Below are positions 5,783 through 11,094 of a stretch of DNA of 13,709 nucleotides, piece by piece. Made by a program: the position numbers and the translations under genes. This DNA comes from Candidatus Gottesmanbacteria bacterium (GTDB lineage Bacteria > Patescibacteriota > Microgenomatia > UBA10105 > UBA927), in assembly GCA_016182725.1 (NCBI GenBank), contig JACPFZ010000017.1:1-13709 (forward strand). The letters are read 5' to 3'. The notes beneath the pieces are model-generated. The model was not told the origin of the DNA. It did no database searches and was given only the letters and a program-made list of their open reading frames with translations. The first letter of the stretch is position 1. The number at the start of each line of letters is the position of its first letter.

Positions 5783-6537
5783 ATGAAAATAGAACCAATC
5801 AAAAGCCTTACGATCATTCTCCCGAAAAAATCAGGACGAGATACCGCCGGTCACGTGGCAGTTCGCCATCAAGGCGGGAGACACAAGCGCTATTTGCGCC
5901 TCATTGACTGGAAACGTGATAAAATAGGGATTCCGGGCCGCGTTACCAGTATCGAATACGACCCGAATCGTTCTGCGGATATTGCGCTCGTTGGTTATCC
6001 CGACGGAGAAAAACGGTATATTATTGCACCTGCTGGTCTTACCATTGGTCAAACCGTTGTTTCCGGAGATGCCGTGGATATAAAAACCGGTAACACGTTG
6101 CCATTGAGTGCTATGCCCGTGGGAACGATGGTGCATAATGTTGAAATCACCCCTGGACGCGGCGCGCAGATGGTGAGAAGCGCAGGGGGAGTTGCCATGG
6201 TTTTAGCCCGTGAGGGAGATAGGGTGCACCTTAAGCTTCCCTCCGGTGAAGTTCGGCTGTTTTCTGCAAAGAGCCGCGCAACCGTCGGACAAATTGGCAA
6301 TGTCGAGTGGAAAAATAGAGTCATCGGGAAAGCAGGGAGAAGTAGGCATATGGGGCATCGTCCAACAGTTCGAGGAGTTGCCCAAAATCCCCGCAGTCAT
6401 CCCCACGGCGGCGGTGAAGGACGAAGCGGCATCGGCAGCCTTCGCCCAAAAGTCCATGGGGCAAACCGACACTGGGGAAGAAGACACGAAAGAAAAAAAG
6501 GTATAGCAATAAACGTATTTTACAGAGGAGACCGTAA
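5783..6537 (+). CDS. rplB: Large ribosomal subunit protein L2 (uL2), apparent -1 frameshift
   Basis: L2 is a 23S rRNA-binding protein needed for subunit association and peptidyl transferase activity. The first frame reads well through HPHGGGEGR (residues 206-214) to SLRPK, then at CCCAAAA (6445-6451) runs into an unrelated tail that would stop at 6589. In the -1 frame the expected L2 tail appears directly: SPWGKPTLGKKTRKKKRYS and so on to TAA at 6535-6537. The join gives 251 aa. The site fits a slippery X XXY YYZ heptamer, but one lost A in a homopolymer (real or an assembly error) explains it equally well. The N-terminus lacks about 25 residues of usual L2, including the KPTTPGRR-type segment; an in-frame stop just upstream (rplW TAG) rules out a longer start. 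Confidence 0.93.
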
Positions 6538-6541
6538 TTAT

Positions 6542-6718
6542 CCAGGTAGTGAAATTTCGACACGCTTTTCACTTTGCCCGTGTCACTGACAACTACTTGG
6601 TTCCAATAAAAACATTTTTTAAAGAAAGGACGTTGAGATTTCGAAAAGCGTAAAAGGCAAACCAGGTAGTAGAAGCGAAGCTTTCACTACCTGGAAAGGT
6701 CGAAATTCTACTACCTGG
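6542..6718 (+). mobile_element. Inverted-repeat element A (177 bp) between rplB and rpsS
   Basis: Terminal repeats at 6542-6560 and 6700-6718 match at 17 of 19 positions (CCAGGTAGT ends). TAT flanks both sides (6539-6541 and 6719-6721), the right copy overlapping the rpsS start codon. The 5' half folds as GACACG (6559-6564) with CGTGTC (6579-6584), plus CCAGGTAGT with ACTACTTGG (6592-6600). The 3' half folds as ATTTCGA (6638-6644) with TCGAAAT (6700-6706). GAAAGGA (6624-6630) lies between them. A 33-bp mini-palindrome (6662-6694) is inserted in the 3' half. No coding sequence is present. Read as a MITE-like element, though a regulatory RNA role is possible. Confidence 0.7.
6662..6694. mobile_element. 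33-bp mini-palindrome nested in element A
   Basis: CCAGGTAGT (6662-6670) and ACTACCTGG (6686-6694) are exact complements, extended by GAAGC/GCTTT around a GAA loop. It shares its ends with the full elements. AAA flanks each side (6659-6661 and 6695-6697). Element B has the uninterrupted counterpart GCAAAGGTCG, so the insert plus 3-bp duplication explains nearly all the length difference between A and B. Confidence 0.7.
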
Positions 6719-6719
6719 T

Positions 6720-7004
6720 ATGGCACGTAGCAGCAAAAAAGGACCATTTATTGATAAGAAATTACTTGAAAAAGTTAACAAGCAAAAAGCGCTCGGCGAT
6801 CGGGTAGCCATCAAAACGTGGTCGCGCGATAGTCAAATTCCGCCGGAGTTTGTGGGACATCGGTTCGGCGTGCATAACGGAAGAACATTTATTGAAGTTT
6901 TTGTGAATGAATCCATGGTGGGTCATCGTCTGGGCGAATTTGCAGCAACGCGCATATTCCGGGGGCATGGTCAAGTGACGAAGCGAACCATGGATAAAAC
7001 CTAA
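6720..7004 (+). CDS. rpsS: Small ribosomal subunit protein S19 (uS19)
   Basis: S19 lies in the 30S head near the A site and contacts the 50S subunit. The 94-aa product starts with the family signature RSSKKGPFIDKKLLEKV and continues through KTWSRDSQIPPEFVGH, the VHNGRTFIEVFV strand and MVGHRLGEFAATRIF. Length is normal. The ATG at 6720 lies 2 nt after the end of element A (CCTGG-T-ATG), so no conventional SD is possible within 10 nt; the nearest SD-like GAAAGGA is 89 nt upstream within the element. Translation may depend on the TATG context, coupling or RNA folding. Confidence 0.97.
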   Translation: MARSSKKGPFIDKKLLEKVNKQKALGDRVAIKTWSRDSQIPPEFVGHRFGVHNGRTFIEVFVNESMVGHRLGEFAATRIFRGHGQVTKRTMDKT

Positions 7005-7010
7005 AAAGAT

Positions 7011-7090
7011 GTACGAAGTACGATTTACGATTTAAGAAGAAGGCGAAAAGTCTTTATTCATAAATCGTAATTCATAATTCATAAATCAAG
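7011..7090 (+). repeat. Two heptamer arrays in the rpsS-rplV spacer
   Basis: Heptamer units GTACGAA, GTACGAT, TTACGAT, TTAAGAA start at 7011; a second array of five units (ATTCATA, AATCGTA, ATTCATA, ATTCATA, AATCAAG) covers 7056-7090. The two blocks are partly complementary: ACGATTTA (7020-7027) pairs with TAAATCGT (7061-7068). They fill nearly the whole 91-nt spacer before rplV. There is no T-tract or SD. Confidence 0.75.
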
Positions 7091-7095
7091 AACCT

Positions 7096-7434
7096 ATGGA
7101 ATATCAGGCAACAGCAAAATACATACGGACAAGCACAAGAAAGTTGCGGCTCGTGGCAGATAGTATTCGCAAGCTTTCTCCTGCCGACGCATTGGTTCGG
7201 TTACGACTGATGCCAAAACAAGCGGCAAAACCTATGATGCAGGTCATTGCATCTGCCATAGCGAATGCGAAAGAGAAACAGGCAAAGCCAGATACTCTTC
7301 AATTTAAGATGATAGAAGTCATGGGCGGACCGGTAATGAAGCGCTGGAGGGCAGTTTCTCGCGGCCAGGCGCATCCATACAAAAAACGGATGACCCATGT
7401 GAGAGTTATATTGACCGATGAAAAACAAAATTAA
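7096..7434 (+). CDS. rplV: Large ribosomal subunit protein L22 (uL22)
   Basis: L22 binds all domains of 23S rRNA and its hairpin lines the exit tunnel. The 112-aa product is normal in length, with the core pattern KYIRTSTRKLRLVADSIR, an alanine-rich helix ending SAIANAKE, and the beta-hairpin GPVMKRWRAVSRGQAHPYKKRMTHVRVIL. The start at 7096 (CCTATG) gives the expected N-terminus and has no SD. The stop codon lies within a heptamer repeat that continues through the following spacer. Confidence 0.96.
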   Translation: MEYQATAKYIRTSTRKLRLVADSIRKLSPADALVRLRLMPKQAAKPMMQVIASAIANAKEKQAKPDTLQFKMIEVMGGPVMKRWRAVSRGQAHPYKKRMTHVRVILTDEKQN

Positions 7435-7489
7435 AAATTAAAACTTTAAACTTTAAAATTTTTCAGTTTATATTTTTAAGTTTACAGTT
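7427..7489 (+). repeat. Heptamer repeat across the rplV end and rpsC spacer
   Basis: Nine 7-nt phases run from 7427: AAAATTA twice, AAACTTT twice, AAAATTT, TTCAGTT, TATATTT, TTAAGTT, TACAGTT. The first two overlap the rplV stop. The early A-first and later T-last units are partly complementary, so the region can fold on itself. The rpsC ATG follows 13 nt after the last unit. Confidence 0.7.
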
Positions 7490-7502
7490 GAGCGAAGCGA
7501 AT

Positions 7503-8183
7503 ATGGGGCAAAAAATTCATCCAAAAGGATTTCGACTGGGAACCACATTTTTATGGAGTTCCCGATGGTTTGCAGATAAGGCGCGCTACCATGGTCTCCT
7601 CATTGCCGATGTCGTTCTGCGCCGTACGTTACTGCGTAAGCTAAAGTCTGCCGGGCTTGCCGGAGTGGATATTGAGCGTTCCATAAATAAAGTAAAGGTA
7701 ACGCTTCATGTTTCCCGACCCGGTGTCGTGATCGGACGCGGTGGAAGTGGACTCGAGGATATGAAAAAATTTATTGAAACGTTTCTGCGAACACAGAGCC
7801 ATCGGAAGAGTCATGCCATCGGTCAAAAATCGCTTCCGGAAAGCGGTAAAGTTAAGGTAGAAGTTGCGGTGGAACCTGTGAAAGAACCCAATCTGAACGC
7901 ATATTTAGTGGGAACGATGATTGCAGATCAGTTGGCCAAGAGACTTCCGCATAAACGAGTAGTCAATCAAGCAATCGAGCGCGTCATGAATGCAGGGGCC
8001 AAAGGGGTTCGGATTTTGCTTTCCGGACGAATTGCCGGAGCAGAAATTGCGCGCCGGGAAAAATATCAGATTGGTACGGTGCCTCTGTCTACTATCCGCG
8101 AAGATGTGGATTTTGCCAGTGTGCCGTCTCTAACAAAATCTGGGTTTATAGGAGTAAAAGTGTGGATATGCCGAAAAACATAA
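7503..8183 (+). CDS. rpsC: Small ribosomal subunit protein S3 (uS3)
   Basis: S3 sits at the mRNA entry site of the 30S head and contributes to the ribosomal helicase. From ATG 7503 the product is 226 aa and starts with the signature MGQKIHPKGFRLG; an in-frame TTG at 7488 is less likely. A KH domain carries IGRGGSG at residues 77-83. The C-terminal domain has the family segments NAGAKGVRILLSGRIAGAEIARRE and VPLSTIREDVDF, ending IGVKVWICRKT. About 20 extra residues (roughly 96-115) separate the KH helix from the next strand compared with typical bacterial S3. No SD is seen. The stop TAA begins a nonamer repeat. Confidence 0.97.
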   Translation: MGQKIHPKGFRLGTTFLWSSRWFADKARYHGLLIADVVLRRTLLRKLKSAGLAGVDIERSINKVKVTLHVSRPGVVIGRGGSGLEDMKKFIETFLRTQSHRKSHAIGQKSLPESGKVKVEVAVEPVKEPNLNAYLVGTMIADQLAKRLPHKRVVNQAIERVMNAGAKGVRILLSGRIAGAEIARREKYQIGTVPLSTIREDVDFASVPSLTKSGFIGVKVWICRKT

Positions 8184-8216
8184 GTTACCTAAGTCACTTA
8201 AGATACTTAGGATTCA
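8181..8216 (+). repeat. Tandem nonamer repeat TAAGTNACT between rpsC and rplP
   Basis: Four units start at the rpsC stop codon: TAAGTTACC (8181), TAAGTCACT (8190), TAAGATACT (8199), TAGGATTCA (8208). The last unit contains AGGA, the likely SD of rplP. The arrangement copies the tuf-rpsJ spacer: the stop codon in the first unit and the SD in the last. Confidence 0.85.
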
Positions 8217-8217
8217 T

Positions 8218-8628
8218 ATGTTAGCGCCAAAACGAGCAAAATATCGGAAGTCATTTCGGGGAAAGCGGGGAGGAAAGGCCATCCGCGGTAGCACTGTGGA
8301 TTTTGGTGATTACGGCTTGAAAGCTCAAACGAGCGGATGGGTGACGAGCCGGCAAATTGAAGCAGCGCGTCGTACGCTTACTCACTTTACCAGTCGCGGC
8401 GGAAGAATTTGGATTCGAATTTTTCCGGATAAACCCATCACGAAAAAGCCACCGGAAACGCGCATGGGAAGCGGAAAAGGCGATGTCTACGAATATGTTG
8501 CAGTAGTCAAGCCGGGCCGCATGCTTTTTGAAATGTCTGGAGTGACCGGTAATCAAGCCAAAGAAGCCATGCGGCTTGCAAGCGCTAAATTACCGGTACG
8601 AACCAAATTTATTACAAAAAACCTATGA
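8218..8628 (+). CDS. rplP: Large ribosomal subunit protein L16 (uL16)
   Basis: L16 is a late-assembly 50S protein close to the A- and P-site tRNAs. The 136-aa product has normal length and the expected blocks: LAPKRAKYRKSFRGK, GDYGLKAQTSGWVTSRQIEAARR, RIWIRIFPDKPITKKPPETRMGSGKG, and the C-terminal KLPVRTKFI. An AGGA SD lies 7 nt before the ATG, in the upstream nonamer repeat. Its TGA stop overlaps the rpmC start as ATGA, which implies translational coupling and shows UGA is a stop codon here. Confidence 0.97.
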   Translation: MLAPKRAKYRKSFRGKRGGKAIRGSTVDFGDYGLKAQTSGWVTSRQIEAARRTLTHFTSRGGRIWIRIFPDKPITKKPPETRMGSGKGDVYEYVAVVKPGRMLFEMSGVTGNQAKEAMRLASAKLPVRTKFITKNL

Positions 8629-8837
8629 AGAAAAAAGAAAAAACGACACTGGCCGCGCTGTCGCGTGAAGATGCAATAAAAGAGCTTGCTCTATTGAAAA
8701 AAAAGCTTGCAACGATGCGTTTAGAGCGGTTTACGAAACAAATGAAAAATACACGAGAAGGGCGCCAAATACGGAAAAAAATTGCGGTTATTCAAACATT
8801 CATGCGACAAAAGGAGTTGACACTGGAAAATCAATAA
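8625..8837 (+). CDS. rpmC: Large ribosomal subunit protein L29 (uL29)
   Basis: L29 is a two-helix hairpin protein near the tunnel exit next to L23. The 70-aa product is highly charged and helical; the LATMRLERFTKQMKNTRE stretch and the following RQIRKKIAVIQTFMRQKE match the family helix pair. A lysine-rich N-terminus precedes it. The ATG overlaps the rplP TGA by 4 nt, so it probably depends on termination-coupled initiation. It is followed by a 25-nt spacer and rpsQ, the usual S10 operon order. Confidence 0.93.
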   Translation: MKKKEKTTLAALSREDAIKELALLKKKLATMRLERFTKQMKNTREGRQIRKKIAVIQTFMRQKELTLENQ

Positions 8838-8862
8838 GAATTCATTTTCAAGTGTAAACTGT

Positions 8863-9099
8863 ATGAAAAGAAAGACCTTTATCGGAAAAGTAGTGTCGGC
8901 AAACATGCAGAAGACCGTTGTGGTTTCCGTGCCACATATTTGGCGGCATCCGTTGTATAAAAAAGCAATAACCAGAATAAAACGCTATGCTTGTCACAAT
9001 GACACGCTCACGCTTAGTGTGGGGGAGAGAGTCCGGATTGAAGAGACAAGACCACAAAGTCGCCAAAAACATTTTCGCGTCGTAGAAAAACTTTCATAA
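8863..9099 (+). CDS. rpsQ: Small ribosomal subunit protein S17 (uS17)
   Basis: S17 is a primary 16S rRNA-binding protein with an OB fold. The 78-aa product carries the family start KTFIGKVVSANMQKTVVVSV, then HPLYKKAITRIKRYACHN and the GERVRIEETRPQSRQKHFRVVE end. Length is slightly below the usual 80-87. No SD is seen upstream; the ATG follows a TGT. It is the last gene of the S10-type order and the spc-type order follows 4 nt later with no visible terminator or promoter, so both halves are likely one transcript. Confidence 0.96.
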   Translation: MKRKTFIGKVVSANMQKTVVVSVPHIWRHPLYKKAITRIKRYACHNDTLTLSVGERVRIEETRPQSRQKHFRVVEKLS

Positions 9100-9103
9100 A
9101 TCT

Positions 9104-9478
9104 ATGGTACAAAGACGAACATCACTGGTGTCAGCAGATAACTGCGGAGTGCAGATCATGACGATTATTCATATTTATGGGTCATCGAAGCGTAAGTTTG
9201 CCAGCCTTGGCGACATTGTGCAATGTGTGGTGAAGCGAGCAGATCCTCAGGGAATCGTCAAAGATGATGAACTGGTGAAGGTTGTCATTGTGCGCACACA
9301 CAAGGAATATCGCCGAAGTGATGGATCGTATATTCGTTTCGATGATAATGCCGGAGTCGTGATTGATAATCCGAAAGACAAAAATCCGCGGGGAACACGC
9401 ATCTTTGGGCCGGTTGCGCGGGAACTCAAAGATTTAGGGTTTCATAAAATTGTCAGCATGGCGCCGGAAGTTTACTAA
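9104..9478 (+). CDS. rplN: Large ribosomal subunit protein L14 (uL14)
   Basis: L14 lies at the subunit interface and is the target of the RsfS silencing factor in many bacteria. The 124-aa product contains the family signature SLVSADNCGVQIM, the GDIVQCVVKRADP strand, KVVIVRTHKEYRRSDGSYI, FDDNAGVVI and the end TRIFGPVARELKDLGFHKI with SMAPEVY. The length is close to the usual 122. The ATG has no SD and lies 4 nt after rpsQ. Its TAA stop begins a single nonamer unit, TAAGTCACT (9476-9484), directly before rplX. Confidence 0.97.
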   Translation: MVQRRTSLVSADNCGVQIMTIIHIYGSSKRKFASLGDIVQCVVKRADPQGIVKDDELVKVVIVRTHKEYRRSDGSYIRFDDNAGVVIDNPKDKNPRGTRIFGPVARELKDLGFHKIVSMAPEVY

Positions 9479-9484
9479 GTCACT
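9476..9484 (+). repeat. Single TAAGTCACT nonamer at the rplN-rplX junction
   Basis: TAAGTCACT is identical to the second unit of the 8181-8216 array. It starts with the rplN stop codon, as the multi-unit arrays do at other genes, and fills nearly the whole junction: the rplX ATG is at 9486. One copy could be chance; the shared position at a stop codon makes it worth recording. Confidence 0.4.
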
Positions 9485-9485
9485 T

Positions 9486-9791
9486 ATGAAATTAAAGAAG
9501 GGCGACACCGTTATGGTGACCATCGGAAAGGATAAAGGGAAAAAAGGAAAAATTGAAAAAATTTTTCCTAAAATCGGTATGGCTACTATTTCCGGAGTGA
9601 ATGTGTATAAACGTCATACGAAAAAGCGCGACGAGAAAATGCCAGGCGGCATTATCGAACACACTCGGCCACTGACCATCGCCAAGCTTGCTCTTATCTG
9701 TCCGAAATGCGGCAAGCTCACACGAGTCGGATTTATTGTCGCAAAAGGAGAAAAAGAGCGTATGTGCAGAAAATGTAAACAGAAAATCTAA
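9486..9791 (+). CDS. rplX: Large ribosomal subunit protein L24 (uL24) with zinc ribbon
   Basis: L24 initiates 50S assembly by binding the 5' end of 23S rRNA. From ATG 9486 the product is 101 aa. A KOW motif occupies the first 30 residues (KKGDTVMVTIGKDKGKKGKI), followed by VNVYKRHTKKRDEKMPGGII. Four cysteines at residues 72, 75, 94 and 97 (CPKC and CRKC) make a C-terminal zinc ribbon, a variant found in many but not all bacteria. A TTG at 9450 in the same frame is inside rplN and would add 12 residues without family support. Inverted-repeat element B follows 5 nt after its stop. Confidence 0.96.
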   Translation: MKLKKGDTVMVTIGKDKGKKGKIEKIFPKIGMATISGVNVYKRHTKKRDEKMPGGIIEHTRPLTIAKLALICPKCGKLTRVGFIVAKGEKERMCRKCKQKI

Positions 9792-9796
9792 CTATG

Positions 9797-9935
9797 CCAG
9801 GTAGTAGAATTTCGACACGCTTTATTCTTTGCGCGTCAAAGTAGACTGCCTGGAATGAGAGAGAAAATTTATCAAAAGAAAGGATATTGAGGTTTCGACA
9901 GCGTAAAACGCAAAGGTCGAAATTTCACTACCTGG
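9797..9935 (+). mobile_element. Inverted-repeat element B (139 bp) between rplX and rplE
   Basis: Terminal repeats 9797-9815 and 9917-9935 match at 17 of 19. TATG lies on both sides (9793-9796 and 9936-9939), the right copy containing the rplE start codon. The 5' half can pair CCAGG with CCTGG (9850-9854). The 3' half folds as TTTCGAC (9893-9899) with GTCGAAA (9916-9922) over GCGT/ACGC (9901-9904/9908-9911). GAAAGGA (9878-9884) precedes it. It aligns closely with element A but lacks the nested 33-bp palindrome. No coding sequence is present. Confidence 0.72.
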
Positions 9936-9936
9936 T

Positions 9937-10500
9937 ATGGACACATTGCAACAAAAATATACAAACGAAATAGTGCTACAACTTGCTCACGATTTGGGTG
10001 TCACGAATATCATGGCAGTACCGAAGCTTGCAAAGATTGTGGTGAATGTCGGGTTGGGAGAGGCAGCCAGCGACAAAAAGGTTCTTGAAAAAATGTCCTC
10101 TGAACTTGCCGTGATTACTGGACAAAAGCCGCAAGTGACCCGCGCCAAGCGGGCAATTTCAAGTTTCAAGCTGCGCGCCGGTGACGCCATCGGCTTGAAG
10201 GCTACGTTACGGGGGGGTCGGATGTATGCATTTTTAACCAAACTTATTGCCATCGCCATTCCGCGTATCCGCGATTTTCGCGGTATTGGGGTAAAGGGAT
10301 TTGATGGGAAGGGAAATTATACGCTGGGGATTTCGGAACAGACGATTTTCCCGGAACTTCCCTACAGCATGGTGGACAAAGTGCGCGGATTTGAAATTAC
10401 GTTTGTGACGACGGCGACAAGTGATCGCGATGCAAAGCTACTGCTTACCCTTTTGGGTTTACCGTTTGAGAAGGCCGTGCCTGGCGGTAGACAGGAGTAA
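9937..10500 (+). CDS. rplE: Large ribosomal subunit protein L5 (uL5)
   Basis: L5 binds 5S rRNA and joins the central protuberance, contacting P-site tRNA. The 187-aa product shows the family blocks MAVPKLAKIVVNVGLGEA, LAVITGQKPQVTRAKRAISSF, LRAGDAIGLKATLRGGRMYAF, RIRDFRGIGVKGFDGKGNYTLG and EQTIFPELPY. Its length is slightly above the usual 179 because of the C-terminal tail. The ATG lies 2 nt after element B, so no conventional SD can sit in the window normally used; GAAAGGA within the element is 52 nt upstream. rpsN follows after 2 nt. Confidence 0.97.
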   Translation: MDTLQQKYTNEIVLQLAHDLGVTNIMAVPKLAKIVVNVGLGEAASDKKVLEKMSSELAVITGQKPQVTRAKRAISSFKLRAGDAIGLKATLRGGRMYAFLTKLIAIAIPRIRDFRGIGVKGFDGKGNYTLGISEQTIFPELPYSMVDKVRGFEITFVTTATSDRDAKLLLTLLGLPFEKAVPGGRQE

Positions 10501-10502
10501 CT

Positions 10503-10688
10503 ATGGCAAAAACATCTGATGTGGTGAAGTTTGAACATAAACAAAAATACCCAGTTCGGCACGTCCGACGGTGTGCGCTTTGCGGAAGAAAGCGTGCATA
10601 TATGCGGAAATTTGGTATATGCAGATTGTGTTTCCGGCAGCTCGCACATAAAGGAGAATTGCCGGGTGTTATTAAGGCATCGTGGTAA
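10503..10688 (+). CDS. rpsZ: Small ribosomal subunit protein S14, zinc-binding type (uS14)
   Basis: S14 assembles late into the 30S head. The 61-aa product is the short type with a zinc knuckle: cysteines at residues 24, 27, 40 and 43 (CALC and CRLC), then FRQLAHKGELPGVIKASW, the invariant C-terminus. The gene is called rpsN or rpsZ. It has a clear SD, AGGAG, seven to eight nt before the ATG, overlapping the end of rplE. The first 12 residues are variable. It lies between rplE and rpsH as expected. Confidence 0.97.
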   Translation: MAKTSDVVKFEHKQKYPVRHVRRCALCGRKRAYMRKFGICRLCFRQLAHKGELPGVIKASW

Positions 10689-10697
10689 GGAGTTGCT

Positions 10698-11090
10698 ATG
10701 GTAAATGATCCAATTGGTGATTTATTAATTCAAATAAAAAATGCCGGATTAGCCGGAAAGTCATCCGTGGTCTTACCTGCCTCAAAGATAAAATTTGCAC
10801 TCGCTTCGATTTTGGCAAAAGAAGGCTATGTCGGCGCGGTTACGCGGATGGGAAAAGCACCAACATATCAACTGAACATTGTCTTAAAGTACGAGGAGGG
10901 GAAGCCAGTCATTGCCGATGTGAAGCGCATGAGCAAGCCGGGACTTAGGGTGTATGTGAAAAGGAACGAGATTCCAAAAGTCGTTGGAGGGTTAGGTATT
11001 GCCATTATCTCCACGCCGCAGGGAATTATGACGGGCAACGACGCAAAGAAGCGAGGGCTTGGCGGAGAATTGCTTTGTGAAATTTGGTAA
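10698..11090 (+). CDS. rpsH: Small ribosomal subunit protein S8 (uS8)
   Basis: S8 binds the central domain of 16S rRNA; in E. coli it represses the spc operon. The 130-aa product begins MVNDPIGDLLIQIKNAG and has VVLPASKIKFALASILAKEGY, the basic RMSKPGLRVYVKRNEIPKVVGG loop and the family end ISTPQGIMT, AKKRGLGGELLCEIW. The ATG has a strong SD, AAGGAG, at the normal distance. Its TAA stop is followed by CTAT and then element C. Confidence 0.97.
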   Translation: MVNDPIGDLLIQIKNAGLAGKSSVVLPASKIKFALASILAKEGYVGAVTRMGKAPTYQLNIVLKYEEGKPVIADVKRMSKPGLRVYVKRNEIPKVVGGLGIAIISTPQGIMTGNDAKKRGLGGELLCEIW

Positions 11091-11094
11091 CTAT

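Noticed and set aside
6210..6506. Separate small + strand frame overlapping the rplB end
   Set aside because: It is a shadow of rplB in a third frame; the true L2 tail lies in the -1 frame ending at 6537.
6542..6718. Group I or group II intron or other self-splicing insert
   Set aside because: The elements are 139-211 bp, lie between genes, and show none of the conserved intron core motifs I know; termini and flanking duplications fit a small transposable element better.
7056..7090. Possible CRISPR array
   Set aside because: The repeats are 7-9 nt, contiguous and degenerate, with no unique spacers, and there are no cas genes.
8625..8628. UGA recoded as sense codon
   Set aside because: UGA closes rplP at the expected family length and overlaps the rpmC start as ATGA, so it acts as a stop.
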